64,000 nucleotides of DNA from Xylophilus sp042867185 (GTDB lineage Bacteria > Pseudomonadota > Gammaproteobacteria > Burkholderiales > Burkholderiaceae_C), in contig JBHZQV010000020.1 of assembly GCA_042867185.1 (NCBI GenBank), forward strand, positions 1 through 64,000, in the 5' to 3' direction. The translations under genes were made by a program, and so were the position numbers. Below, in pieces: positions 8,601 through 19,664 of this stretch (its first letter is position 1; each line of letters begins with the position of its first letter). The notes under the pieces were generated by a model that saw only the letters and a list, made by a program, of their open reading frames with translations, was not told the DNA's origin and did not search any database.

Positions 8601-9338
8601 TCAGAAGCTGTACTTGGCGCCGAGCACCACGCCGGTCTTGCCCAGGAACTTGCCGTTGGCGCCCGATGCGTAGAAGACCTTGTCGGCGTTGGTGCCGACG
8701 ACCGCGGCCGACAGCGAGAAGCCGTTGCCCAGGTCCTTGCCGAGCGCCAGCGAGTAGTCGGTGTACGAGGCGTAGCCGTTGTCCTTGAAGTACTGGCGGC
8801 CGACGTGCGGCGTGAGCGAGAAGCCCTCGCCCAGGTCGAACGCGGCGGCCGCTTCCAGGTAGCCGCTGCCCCGGCTGTTCGGCACGCCGAAGGTTTCCTT
8901 GCCCAGGCTGTGCGAGTACTTGACCGTCAGCATCTTCCAGGTGCCGGCGGCGTACAGCTCGGTCGTGTTGGGGGTGGTGGCGAAGTTCTCGCGGGGGTAC
9001 TGGTAGCGCAGCAGGCCGATGTCGTAGGAGAAGTCGTCGTTGACCTTGCCCTTGTAGCCGCCGTAGAAATCGAGCTCGACCGGACCCTTGCCGCCGGGAA
9101 TGTCCTCCAGGATGCGGATGGTGGAGCCCCAGAAGCCCAGGTAGAAACCGCTTGCATGCGCGAAGTCGATGCCGCCCTGCAGAGCCGGCTTCAGGCGCGA
9201 TTGCGAAATGCCACGGAAGCGGTAGTCGGAGACCACGCCCACGTTGTACGACAGGGTGTAGGCAGGCTCGGCCGCGGTCTGCGCAAAAACGGTGGCCGAA
9301 GCCGCGGCAGCAGCGATCGCAAGCAGGGTTTTCTTCAT
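8601..9338 (-). CDS. TorF family putative outer-membrane porin
   Basis: 245 aa from ATG 9338, chosen because a GGAGAAGA ribosome-binding site precedes it and a signal peptide follows (MKKTLLAIAAAAASATVFAQ). The mature protein has the TIGR02001/TorF pattern: SYNVGVVSDYRFRGISQS at the N-terminus, repeated amphipathic beta-strands, and a C-terminal aromatic (GAKYSF) typical of outer-membrane barrels. It is the promoter-proximal gene ahead of glnK-amtB, which suggests an outer-membrane route for ammonium or small nitrogen compounds under nitrogen limitation. That role is inferred from context. Confidence 0.82.
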   Translation of the reverse strand: MKKTLLAIAAAAASATVFAQTAAEPAYTLSYNVGVVSDYRFRGISQSRLKPALQGGIDFAHASGFYLGFWGSTIRILEDIPGGKGPVELDFYGGYKGKVNDDFSYDIGLLRYQYPRENFATTPNTTELYAAGTWKMLTVKYSHSLGKETFGVPNSRGSGYLEAAAAFDLGEGFSLTPHVGRQYFKDNGYASYTDYSLALGKDLGNGFSLSAAVVGTNADKVFYASGANGKFLGKTGVVLGAKYSF

Positions 9339-9393
9339 GGCTCTTCTTCTCCGGAGGGTTTTGATGGCGGTGACAAATTGGCACAGCGCTGGG

Positions 9394-9409
9394 TGCACGA
9401 ACCGTGCCA
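9394..9409 (-). promoter_or_regulatory. Candidate sigma-54 promoter (proximal) for torF-glnK-amtB
   Basis: Minus strand reads TGGCACGGTTCGTGCA: perfect -24 element TGGCAC and -12 GC with the obligatory GG-N10-GC spacing. It lies about 55 bp before the torF start. Confidence 0.6.
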
Positions 9410-9454
9410 GTCGGCAATGCTGGCACCGCGGGTACCGCCCGGGTCTAAAGAATG

Positions 9455-9470
9455 CGCAAAAAATGCACCA
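9455..9470 (-). promoter_or_regulatory. Candidate sigma-54 promoter (distal) for torF-glnK-amtB
   Basis: Minus strand reads TGGTGCATTTTTTGCG, again GG-N10-GC, with the T-rich TTTGC -12 element typical of nif/gln promoters. It lies about 117 bp upstream of the torF start. Which of the two candidates is used cannot be decided from sequence. Confidence 0.55.
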
Positions 9471-9517
9471 TGAACGCGCATGTAAAGCATCAATCATCGG
9501 CAGCATGCCAACCCTCA

Positions 9518-9532
9518 GCACCACGCGAGTGC
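9518..9532. promoter_or_regulatory. NtrC-like enhancer site
   Basis: GCACC-ACGCG-AGTGC matches the NtrC consensus GCACC-N5-GGTGC with one mismatch. It lies about 48 bp beyond the -24 element of the distal sigma-54 candidate, a plausible enhancer position. Confidence 0.5.
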
Positions 9533-9670
9533 ATGCACCAAGGGCAGGCTTGGAGGCACCGGTAAGCACACGCATGGTGATCGGCTTTTTGCAACGGCCG
9601 CGATCCGCCGAAAGGCAACGGTTTCGGTACGGCGGTGGGCAGAATCACTGGATTTACATACAGGAAACCC

Positions 9671-11233
9671 ATGGCACTCGCCACCGTCCAAAGCCGCGCC
9701 CTGCAGGGCCTCGACGCCGCCGCCGTGACGGTGGAGGTGCATCTGGCCAACGGCCTGCCCAGCTTCACCCTGGTCGGGCTGGCCGATGTGGAGGTGAAGG
9801 AGGCGCGGGAGCGGGTGCGGTCGGCGCTGCAGAACGCGGGGCTGGAGTTCCCGCACAACAAGCGGATCACCGTCAACCTGGCACCGGCCGATCTGCCGAA
9901 GGATTCGGGGCGGTTCGACCTGCCGATCGCGCTCGGCATCCTTGCGGCGAGCGGGCAGCTCGACGGGGCGCAGCTGGCGGGCTGGGAGTTCGCGGGCGAG
10001 CTGTCGCTGTCGGGCGAGCTGCGGCCGGTGCGCGGCGCACTGGCCACCGCGCTGGCGCTGCGCCGGTCGGCGCCGGGCATCCGGCTGGTGCTGCCGACCG
10101 AGAGCGCGGGCGAGGCGGCATTGGTCCCGGGACGCGAGGTCTACGGTGCGCGGCACCTGCTCGACGTGGTGCAGCGCTTCCTGCCGCCCGCCATGGCGGC
10201 GCAGGCCGCGGCCGGCGATACCGGCGCGGCGGCCCTGCACAGCGGCTGGGCGCGGATGGAGCCGGCCGCCACCGGGCCGCAGCCCGTGTACGCCGACCTG
10301 TCCGACGTGAAGGGCCAGGCCGCCGCCAAGCGGGCGCTGGAGATCGCCGCGGCCGGCGGCCACAGCCTGCTGATGGTGGGGCCGCCGGGTTCGGGCAAGT
10401 CGATGCTGGCGCAGCGCTTCGCCGGCCTGTTGCCGCCGATGGAGCTGGACGAGGCGCTGGAAAGCGCCGCCATCGCCAGCCTGGCGGGCCGCTTCGCGCT
10501 GGAGCGCTGGGGCACGCGGCCGACCTGCAGCCCGCACCACACGGCCAGCGCGGTGGCCCTGGTGGGTGGGGGCTCGCCGCCGAGGCCAGGAGAGATTTCG
10601 CTCGCCCACTACGGCGTGCTCTTTCTGGACGAGCTGCCCGAATTTCCGCGCGCCGCCCTGGAGGCGCTGCGCGAGCCGCTGGAGACCGGCACCATCACGA
10701 TCGCCCGCGCCGCCCGGCGTGCCGAGTTTCCTGCGCGCTTCCAGCTCGTCGCAGCGATGAACCCGACGCCCTGCGGCGGCCTGGGCACGGTGGAGCAGCC
10801 CTACCGCTCTTCGCCCGAACAGATCGCCCGCTACCAGGCGCGGCTGTCGGGCCCGCTGCTCGACCGGATCGACCTGCAGATCGAGGTGCCCTCCCTTCCG
10901 GCCGACGAGCTGCTGCAGGCCCCGCCCGGCGAAGGCACATCCGCGATCCGTGCGCGGGTGGTAGCCGCCCGGCAGCGCGCGATGCAGCGCCAGGGCCACG
11001 CCAACCAGGCGCTGCAGGGCCAGGCGATCGACACCCACGTGCCGTTGGAGCCGGCCACCCTCGCCTTCCTGCAGAAGACCGCCGCCAAGCTGGGCTGGTC
11101 GGCGCGCAGCACGCACCGGGCACTGAAGGTGGCCCGCACCATCGCCGACCTGGCGGGGGCCGACGCGGTGCAGACCGCGCATGTCGCCGAAGCGGTGCAG
11201 TACCGGCGGGCGCTGCGGCCGGCGGCGGGCTAG
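9671..11233 (+). CDS. comM: YifB/ComM family Mg-chelatase-like AAA ATPase
   Basis: 520 aa from ATG 9671 (MALATVQSRALQGLDAAAV) after CAGGAAACCC. The N-terminal domain (to about residue 170) is ChlI-like with NGLPSFTLVGLAD. The AAA core has Walker A GPPGSGKSMLAQRF near 243, Walker B GVLFLDELPEF near 317, and the sensor region AAMNPTPCG. The C-terminal domain carries the arginine-rich ARSTHRALKVARTIADL. ComM is a hexameric helicase that drives branch migration during natural transformation. It is divergent from the torF operon and shares the 332-bp interval holding the sigma-54 sites. Confidence 0.93.
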   Translation: MALATVQSRALQGLDAAAVTVEVHLANGLPSFTLVGLADVEVKEARERVRSALQNAGLEFPHNKRITVNLAPADLPKDSGRFDLPIALGILAASGQLDGAQLAGWEFAGELSLSGELRPVRGALATALALRRSAPGIRLVLPTESAGEAALVPGREVYGARHLLDVVQRFLPPAMAAQAAAGDTGAAALHSGWARMEPAATGPQPVYADLSDVKGQAAAKRALEIAAAGGHSLLMVGPPGSGKSMLAQRFAGLLPPMELDEALESAAIASLAGRFALERWGTRPTCSPHHTASAVALVGGGSPPRPGEISLAHYGVLFLDELPEFPRAALEALREPLETGTITIARAARRAEFPARFQLVAAMNPTPCGGLGTVEQPYRSSPEQIARYQARLSGPLLDRIDLQIEVPSLPADELLQAPPGEGTSAIRARVVAARQRAMQRQGHANQALQGQAIDTHVPLEPATLAFLQKTAAKLGWSARSTHRALKVARTIADLAGADAVQTAHVAEAVQYRRALRPAAG

Positions 11234-11242
11234 CGCCGCATT

Positions 11243-11283
11243 GCTATATTTTCCATAGCTGGCAGCCGGCGATCCGCGCCGGC
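11243..11283. repeat. Double-hairpin intergenic repeat, copy C
   Basis: GCTAT (11243-11247), seven bases, ATAGC (11255-11259), then GCCGGCG (11265-11271), five-base loop, CGCCGGC (11277-11283). It is the reverse orientation of copy A, starting 10 bp after the comM stop, and is followed by CACTTTT. It could act as a terminator. Confidence 0.75.
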
Positions 11284-11489
11284 CAGCGCCACTTTTCGCC
11301 GCCAAATCGGCCGGTGTGCTGCTGGGCTCGCATCCGGCCGCCGCGCGGATGGCTCGGTGCCTGCCGGAGCACCCTGCGCACTGCCGGCCCAAAGCCCCTG
11401 CAGCCACACCGGTCGATGTTCCCAAGGCGACAGCGCGGCCCCGGGCGCTTCTCAAGAATGGTCCGCACAACCACAACGGAGACACCGCC

Positions 11490-12521
11490 ATGACCCGCCC
11501 CTGCCCGACCCGCGGCACGCCGCCGCCTGCCCGCCGCGCGCTGCTGGCCGCCCTGCCCGCCCTGTTCTGCGCACCCTGGGCGCTGGCCCAGACCGCCGCC
11601 GCGCCCACCACCGGCGGCTTCCCCGGCCGGCCGCTGCGCATCGTCGTGCCCTACCCGCCCGGCGGCGCGACCGACGTGCTGGCGCGGGTGCTGGCCGAGA
11701 AGATGGCGCCGCGCCTGGGCCAGCCGGTGGTGGTCGACAACAAGCCCGGTGCCTCGGCCATCCTGGGCACCGACGCGGTCGCCAAGGCCGCGCCCGACGG
11801 CCACACGGTGGTGCTGACGCTCAGCCAGTCGCTGCTGACCAACATGTTCCTGTACGAGAAGCTGCCCTACGACCCGCGCCGCGACCTGGTGATGGTCACG
11901 CAGATCGCGGTGGCGCCGGTGCTGCTGGTGGTGCACCCGGGCGTGCCCGCCAACACCGGGCCCGAGCTGCTGGCGTACGCCAAGGCGAACAAGGGCAAGC
12001 TCAGCTACGGCTCCTGGGGCGTGGGCGCCTACCCGCACCTGGCCGGCGCCCACATGAGCCTGACCCAGCAGGCCGACATGGCCCACATCGCCTACAAGGG
12101 CGAGGCGCCGATGATGCAGGACCTGATCGGCGGCCAGATCCAGATGGCCTACGCCAGCGTGCTGCAGGCCAGGCCGCACATCGAGGCCGGCCGGATCAAG
12201 GTGATCGGCACCACCGGCGACCGCCGCATGTCCGCCCTGCCGCAGGTGCCGACGCTGGCCGAGCAGGGCCTGACCGACCCGGCCTACCGCGTCGCCGGCT
12301 GGCTGGCGATGGCCGCGCCCGCCGGCACGCCGGCCCCCATCGTGCAGCGCTGGGCCGAAGAGGTGCGCCTGGCCAGCGAGCAGCCCGACGTGGCCGCCCG
12401 CATCGCCGCGATGGGCTTCGAGCGCAAGGCCAGCACGCCGCAGCAGTTCGCCGCCGCCTACGCCGCCGAGGTGCCGGTATGGGAAAGCCTGGTGCGGCAA
12501 TCGGGCGCGCGGCTGGAGTGA
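11490..12521 (+). CDS. Tripartite tricarboxylate transporter (Bug family) substrate-binding protein
   Basis: 343 aa. Start ATG 11490 gives a signal peptide with an RR pair (PARRALLAALPALFCAPWALAQ), and GGAG lies just upstream. The mature part has all Bug landmarks: PGRPLRIVVPYPPGGATDVLAR, QPVVVDNKPGASAILGTDAVAKAAPDG, then GGQIQMAY and LPQVPTLAEQGL. These periplasmic receptors bind carboxylates or other small acids and are massively expanded in Burkholderiales, most without adjacent TctAB permease genes, as here. Ligand unknown. It is unlinked to metH downstream, which has its own riboswitch leader. Confidence 0.92.
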   Translation: MTRPCPTRGTPPPARRALLAALPALFCAPWALAQTAAAPTTGGFPGRPLRIVVPYPPGGATDVLARVLAEKMAPRLGQPVVVDNKPGASAILGTDAVAKAAPDGHTVVLTLSQSLLTNMFLYEKLPYDPRRDLVMVTQIAVAPVLLVVHPGVPANTGPELLAYAKANKGKLSYGSWGVGAYPHLAGAHMSLTQQADMAHIAYKGEAPMMQDLIGGQIQMAYASVLQARPHIEAGRIKVIGTTGDRRMSALPQVPTLAEQGLTDPAYRVAGWLAMAAPAGTPAPIVQRWAEEVRLASEQPDVAARIAAMGFERKASTPQQFAAAYAAEVPVWESLVRQSGARLE

Positions 12522-12583
12522 GCGTCGCAACAACGGGACGACCTGCGCCCCGCTCCGCATCCGCCGCACGTAAAATCGCCGTT

Positions 12584-12660
12584 CCCCGAGGAGCGTTGCA
12601 GCGGCCTGTGTCCCAGTGCCGTCAGGCTCGGGCCGCATCTCCCTTCGCAACGACGCTCAC
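12584..12660 (+). ncRNA. SAH riboswitch upstream of metH
   Basis: The leader contains CCCGAG (12585-12590) running into GAGCGTTGCA (12591-12600), then AGGCTCGGG (12624-12632), then GCAACGACGCTCAC (12647-12660). P1 pairs CCCGAG with CTCGGG; P2 pairs GAGCG...TTGC with GCAA...CGCTC. These conserved blocks and their order match the S-adenosylhomocysteine riboswitch class known upstream of ahcY and metH in beta- and gammaproteobacteria. SAH binding turns expression on, so methionine synthase would rise when SAH accumulates. It ends 24 bp before the metH ATG. Confidence 0.9.
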
Positions 12661-12684
12661 CTGATCCGCCCCACAGGTGAGCCC

Positions 12685-15450
<2,766 letters not shown>

Positions 15451-15595
15451 GCAGATGAACCGGCCCGCCCTGTAACAGAGGCCCTGCCGCTTACCGCGCC
15501 TTACAAAGCGACAACCGCCCGTTGCCGTGCGCTGTGTACCTTGGCCGCATGCCGAACGTTTCATCTGGAACACCGGTTTCGATACGAGGAATGCC

Positions 15596-16447
15596 ATGAA
15601 CACTGCCCACGACACCCTGACCTCCCCCACCGGCCCTTCGCAGCCGGCCCTGAAGCCCCTGTGGATCGCGATCGGCGCACTGGGCGCGGCCGTGGTGGCC
15701 CTGGGCGGTACCCTGGCCTACCAGAACCTGCGCGACGACCATGCCGCGGCCCCGGCGGCCGTCACCGCCAGCGCCGCCGCACCCGGCCTGGCCGGTGCGC
15801 CGAACGCACACGACGACCTGGTCGAGCCGCCCCGCGACACCGCGGCCGCGGTGACCGCACCGCCCGCCACGGCGCTCGCCCCCGTCGCACAAAGCCCCGC
15901 TCCGGTTCGCCCGGCGCCCGCTCCGGTGGTGCGCGCACCCGTGGCGCCGGCCGGCGGCTACCGGCAGCAACCGGCCTATTCGCCCAGCTATCCGCAGACG
16001 CCGATGCCGGTCGCCCAGGTGTGCGAGACCTGCGGCCGGATCGAATCGGTCACACCGGTGCAGCGCAGTGCGCCGATCCCGGGCGTCGCGGGCCTGGGCG
16101 TCGGCGCACTGGCCGGCGGCGTGCTGGGCGGGGTGCTGGGCAACCAGATCGGCCACGGCACCGGCCGCGCTGCGGCCACCGTGCTGGGCGCCGTGGGCGG
16201 CGGCTACCTGGGCAACACCGTCGAGCAGCGCACCCGCACCGTCACCGCCTACCAGGTGCGCGTGCGGATGGACGACGGCTCCACCCGCACCTTCGAGCGT
16301 GCCCAGGCGGTGCCGGTCGGCGAGCGCATCACCCTGGAAGGCCGCGGCTTCCGCCTGGGCCAGGGCGCCGCCTACTCGTCGAACGATCCGTACTACCGCA
16401 ACGTGTCGCAGCCCCAGGGCAGCTACTCCACCACCGGCCAGTACTGA
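15596..16447 (+). CDS. Glycine-zipper 2TM domain membrane protein
   Basis: 283 aa from ATG 15596 preceded by ACGAGGA. One membrane anchor near residues 20-42 (LWIAIGALGAAVVALGGTLAY) is followed by a long Ala/Pro linker, a CETCG motif near 143, and a Gly-zipper segment (GVGALAGGVLGGVLGNQIG, then GAVGGGYLGNTVEQ). The C-terminal part (YQVRVRMDDGSTRTFERAQ, VGERITLEGRGFRLG) is the conserved SlyB/UmoD-like tail. Such proteins sit in the cell envelope and are linked to envelope stress, but the molecular role is not known. Single gene, own leader. Confidence 0.82.
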   Translation: MNTAHDTLTSPTGPSQPALKPLWIAIGALGAAVVALGGTLAYQNLRDDHAAAPAAVTASAAAPGLAGAPNAHDDLVEPPRDTAAAVTAPPATALAPVAQSPAPVRPAPAPVVRAPVAPAGGYRQQPAYSPSYPQTPMPVAQVCETCGRIESVTPVQRSAPIPGVAGLGVGALAGGVLGGVLGNQIGHGTGRAAATVLGAVGGGYLGNTVEQRTRTVTAYQVRVRMDDGSTRTFERAQAVPVGERITLEGRGFRLGQGAAYSSNDPYYRNVSQPQGSYSTTGQY

Positions 16448-16566
16448 AATCCCGGGGCCTGCGGCACAGCAGGCCCGGTTTGCGGCACACGCCTACCCGC
16501 CCCGTGGCGGCTCTCGGCTAAGGTCGGTGCATCCCGACCGATGCCGGCCCCGCCGGCCTGTGTGCC

Positions 16567-17553
16567 ATGCCTTTCTCCCACCCCGCCTTCGCCCATGCCC
16601 TGGGCACCCGTGCCCTGCGGCCGGCGCAGCCCGGCATGCGGGCGTTCCAGCTCTGGATGGACGCCGACGGCCTGCGCATGAGCGCCGCGATGTCGTTCTA
16701 CGGCGTACTGAGCCTGGCGCCGCTGCTGGTGCTGTTGGTGGCGGTGCTCGGCTGGTGGCTGGACCGCAGCTATGTCGAGACCGAGCTGCTCGACCAGATC
16801 ACCGCCGTCATCGGCCCGCGCGGTGCCGACGGCGTGCGCCAGGCGCTGGCCAGCGCGCAGAAACCGTCGGAGGGCATCGTCGCCTCGGTGATCGCGTTCG
16901 CGCTGCTGCTCTTTGGCGCGACCGGCGTGTTCGCCGAACTGCAATCCGCCTTCGAGCGGGTCTGGCAGCAGGGCCGGCCGCCGGCACCGCCCAGCAAGTG
17001 GTGGTACGCCGCATCGCTGCGGCTGCGCGGGGTAGGCTACATCCTGGCCTTCGGCTTCCTGCTGATGGTGTCCCTGGTCCTCACCACGGTGCTGGAGGTG
17101 GTGTCGGGTTGGGCCGGCGCCTGGCTGCCGTTGGAGCCGCTGCTGCGCATCCTGAACCAGCTGATCGCCTTCGCCTTCTGCACCGCGCTGTTCGCCGGGA
17201 TGATGCGGCTCTCCACCGGCCCGAAGCCGTCGCTGCGCTACATGGTGATGGGCGGTGCCATCGGCGCCACGCTGTTCACCGTCGGCAAGTACGTGCTGGC
17301 GCTGTACCTGTCGCGGGCGGCGCTGGTGTCGGCCTACGGCGCGGCCGGCTCGTTGGTGGTGCTGCTGATGTGGATCTATTTCTCGTCGGCGATCCTGCTG
17401 CTGTCGGCGGGGTGCGCGCGGGCGCTGTCGGATGCGGCGGCGGAGGCGGCGCTGCGGGAGCAGGAGAAGGAAGCGGCGGTCGCAGCGGCGGTGGCGGCCA
17501 CCGACGCTTCGGCGGGGCCGACCACCCCGGAGGCGTTTTCGAAAGGAAAGTAG
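16567..17553 (+). CDS. YihY/BrkB family inner-membrane protein
   Basis: 328 aa with about six transmembrane helices. Family features include the N-terminal DGLRMSAAMSFYGVLSLAPLLV, the FGATGVFAELQSAFERVW motif near residue 118, and a last pair of helices after SAYGAAGSLVVLLMWIYFSS. A charged, Ala-rich cytoplasmic tail of about 45 residues follows. YihY/BrkB proteins are often misannotated as ribonuclease BN; their true function is unresolved. Convergent with the enamidase gene over a repeat-containing 56-bp gap. Confidence 0.9.
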   Translation: MPFSHPAFAHALGTRALRPAQPGMRAFQLWMDADGLRMSAAMSFYGVLSLAPLLVLLVAVLGWWLDRSYVETELLDQITAVIGPRGADGVRQALASAQKPSEGIVASVIAFALLLFGATGVFAELQSAFERVWQQGRPPAPPSKWWYAASLRLRGVGYILAFGFLLMVSLVLTTVLEVVSGWAGAWLPLEPLLRILNQLIAFAFCTALFAGMMRLSTGPKPSLRYMVMGGAIGATLFTVGKYVLALYLSRAALVSAYGAAGSLVVLLMWIYFSSAILLLSAGCARALSDAAAEAALREQEKEAAVAAAVAATDASAGPTTPEAFSKGK

Positions 17554-17558
17554 CCAGG

Positions 17559-17599
17559 GCCGGCGCCGATCGCGGGCCTCCAGCTATCGATTAAATAGC
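17559..17599. repeat. Double-hairpin intergenic repeat, copy D
   Basis: GCCGGCG (17559-17565), five bases, CGCGGGC (17571-17577, one mismatch), then GCTAT (17583-17587), seven bases, ATAGC (17595-17599). It fills the convergent gap between the brkB and enamidase stops. Confidence 0.7.
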
Positions 17600-17609
17600 A
17601 ATCGCACGC

Positions 17610-18806
17610 TCAGTGCGCACCCACCACCACCGGAATCTCGGTGGCCGGCGGCGTGTTGCGGCTGCGGCCGCAGCGCACGATGCCGTCGATCATCACCATG
17701 CCGACGCCCGGGATGTCGCCCAGCTGCACGCTCTCCAGCAGGCCCGGCGCGGGCGAATGCTGCGCCCGGTCCATGAACACGAAATCGGCGGCGCGGCCCA
17801 CTTCCACCAGACCGCAGTTGAGACTGCGGATCCTGGCGGTATTGCCGGTGGCGAAGCAGAACACCAGCTCGGCCGGGATGTTGGCGATCGAGGACAGCAT
17901 CGCCACCATCCGCAGGATGCCCAGCGGCTGCACGCCCGAGCCGGCGGGGCCGTCGGTGCCCAGGATCACCCGGTGCGGGCACTTCAGTTCCAGCGCCGCC
18001 TTGGCGGCGGCGATGGCGACGCGCTCGTTGCCGTTGTGCACGATCTCGATGGCGCGCGACGATTTCTCGCACAGCTCGCAGACGTGCGCCTCGGGCAGGG
18101 AGGTGTGGCCGCCGTTGATGTGGCCGATGATGTCGGCGTCGGCCTCCAGCACCACGTCCTTGTCGATCAGGCCCGAGCCGGGGATCGACGGGCCGCCGGT
18201 GTGGATCGTGCTCTGGATGCCGTACTTGCGCGCCCAGCCCACCATCTCCTTGGCCTCGTAGCCGGCCTTGACCGAGCCCAGGCCCACCTCGCCCAGCAGC
18301 GTCACGCCGGCCTCGGCCAGCTCCTTGAAATCGCTCTCGACCATCCCGCGCTCGATGATCGGCGCGCCGGCCAGCACCTTCACGCCGCCGGGGCGGAAGT
18401 TGTCGAAGGCGCGCTGCGCGGTGATCGCCAGCGCCTTGAGGCCGACGATGTCCTTCGGACGGCCGGGCAGGTGCACCTCGCCGGCCGAAATCATCGTGGT
18501 CACACCGCCGTGCATGGTGGAGTCGATCCAGCCCATCTGCCCCTGGCGCGGCGTCCAGTCGCCGAACACCGGGTGCACGTGGCTGTCGATCAGGCCGGGC
18601 GCCACGCAGGTCTGGCGGCAGTCGATGACGGTCTTGGCGCCTTCGACGTCGCAGTCCTTGTATTTGCCGACCGCGACGATCAGGCCGTCCTGCACGACGA
18701 TGGTGTCGGCATCGAGGATCGGCCGGTCGATGTCGCCCGAGAGCAGCAGACCGATGTTCTGGATGACGACCTTGCCGGAGGTCGCGCTGGTGGTGATGTC
18801 TGCCAT
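17610..18806 (-). CDS. ena: Enamidase (1,4,5,6-tetrahydro-6-oxonicotinate amidohydrolase)
   Basis: 398 aa from ATG 18806; an upstream ATG at 18896 would place translation across the operator palindrome. It is an amidohydrolase-superfamily enzyme: metal-binding HVH in DSHVHPVFGDW near residue 78, GEVGLG near 172, IHTGG near 200, GHINGG near 227 and GTDGPAGSG near 285. The spacing, HLPGRPKDIVGLKALAIT and the C-terminal SRNTPPA agree closely with the Eubacterium barkeri enamidase as I recall it. That enzyme hydrolyses tetrahydro-6-oxonicotinate to ammonia and 2-formylglutarate. Its neighbour hnr (divergent, 21056) would supply the substrate. A TGTAG-N6-CTACA site lies 54 bp upstream. Confidence 0.85.
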   Translation of the reverse strand: MADITTSATSGKVVIQNIGLLLSGDIDRPILDADTIVVQDGLIVAVGKYKDCDVEGAKTVIDCRQTCVAPGLIDSHVHPVFGDWTPRQGQMGWIDSTMHGGVTTMISAGEVHLPGRPKDIVGLKALAITAQRAFDNFRPGGVKVLAGAPIIERGMVESDFKELAEAGVTLLGEVGLGSVKAGYEAKEMVGWARKYGIQSTIHTGGPSIPGSGLIDKDVVLEADADIIGHINGGHTSLPEAHVCELCEKSSRAIEIVHNGNERVAIAAAKAALELKCPHRVILGTDGPAGSGVQPLGILRMVAMLSSIANIPAELVFCFATGNTARIRSLNCGLVEVGRAADFVFMDRAQHSPAPGLLESVQLGDIPGVGMVMIDGIVRCGRSRNTPPATEIPVVVGAH

Positions 18807-18859
18807 GAAAGCTCCGTGGGCGCGCGGGCGGTGGGCCGCCCTGCGGGGGATGGGTTTGG

Positions 18860-18875
18860 TGTAGTGGATACTACA
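18860..18875. promoter_or_regulatory. Putative TetR operator at the enamidase promoter
   Basis: TGTAGTGGATACTACA is an inverted repeat (TGTAG-N6-CTACA) 54 bp upstream of the enamidase ATG. The same half-sites and spacing recur at 20951-20966 in front of the 6-hydroxynicotinate reductase operon. Confidence 0.7.
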
Positions 18876-18971
18876 TAGACCGTCGCCCGCATGCAAGCCG
18901 CGTGCCGTGCCGTGCGCGACACCGGCCGGCGCACAGGGCCGCGGCCTCGGGGCGGCGGCGCAGGCCGTGCG

Positions 18972-19652
18972 CTAGCCGGCCGGCGCTGGCGCCACCGCGC
19001 GCAGCACCACGTCGATCATGAAGGCGTCCCAGTGGGCCAGCGCCTCGGGCTGCTCGATCTCCTCGCCCAGGAAGGCCGACAGCGTGTAGCGGTTGGACTG
19101 GTAGAAGTAGCCCATCGACGCGATCAGCAAATACAGGTCCCGCGCCTGCATGTCGTGGCGGAAGACGCCGGCGCGCACGCCGCTCTCGAGCACCTGCGCG
19201 ATCACCGAGACGGCCGGCGACGAGTATTCGCGCGCCCGCATCGACTTGGAGATGTGCTTGCCCTTGTGCAGGTTCTCGGTGTTGAGCAGGGTGACGAACT
19301 CCGGGTGCTTGCGGTAGTAGCCGCTCACGAAGCGCACCACCGCCTTCAGCGATTCCACCGGCGTGTCCAGCCGGATGTCGAGCGCCGCCTCGGCCTCGTT
19401 CATGCGGCTGTAGATCGTCTCGATCACCGCGATGAACAGGCCCTCTTTGCTGCCGAAGTAGTAGTAGATCATCCGGTCGAAGGACTTGGCCGCCTTCGAG
19501 ATCTTCTCGACGCTGCCGCCCTCGTAGCCATAGCGGGCGAACACCTTGGTCGCCGCCTTCAGGATGTTGTCGCGCGTGGTCTGTGCGGCCAGCTCCCGCA
19601 CCCCGGTGCCGCGGGTGCCGGTTTTTTTCGCGGCGGGCTTGCGTTCAGCCAT
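18972..19652 (-). CDS. TetR/AcrR family transcriptional regulator
   Basis: 226 aa. A Lys/Arg-rich N-terminal arm (to residue 20) precedes the TetR helix-turn-helix at about residues 25-72: RDNILKAATKVFARYGYEGG, then VEKISKAAKSFDRMIYYYFGSKEGLF, a standard recognition helix followed by the YYYFGSK turn. The C-terminal ligand domain is all-helical and not recognisable. It lies between enamidase and fpr on the same strand and is flanked by genes preceded by TGTAG/CTACA palindromes, so it is the natural candidate regulator of the nicotinate genes, probably with a pathway compound as inducer. Confidence 0.9.
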   Translation of the reverse strand: MAERKPAAKKTGTRGTGVRELAAQTTRDNILKAATKVFARYGYEGGSVEKISKAAKSFDRMIYYYFGSKEGLFIAVIETIYSRMNEAEAALDIRLDTPVESLKAVVRFVSGYYRKHPEFVTLLNTENLHKGKHISKSMRAREYSSPAVSVIAQVLESGVRAGVFRHDMQARDLYLLIASMGYFYQSNRYTLSAFLGEEIEQPEALAHWDAFMIDVVLRAVAPAPAG

Positions 19653-19664
19653 GCGAGCCAGGTG

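Noticed and set aside
12616..12684. N-terminal extension of MetH by 23 residues
   Set aside because: The upstream ATG lies inside the SAH riboswitch and the added residues are unlike MetH. ATG 12685 fits better.
17610..18806. Dihydroorotase, allantoinase or generic amidohydrolase call for the enamidase gene
   Set aside because: Motif spacing and the SRNTPPA C-terminus agree with enamidase, and the neighbours encode the enzymes making its substrate.
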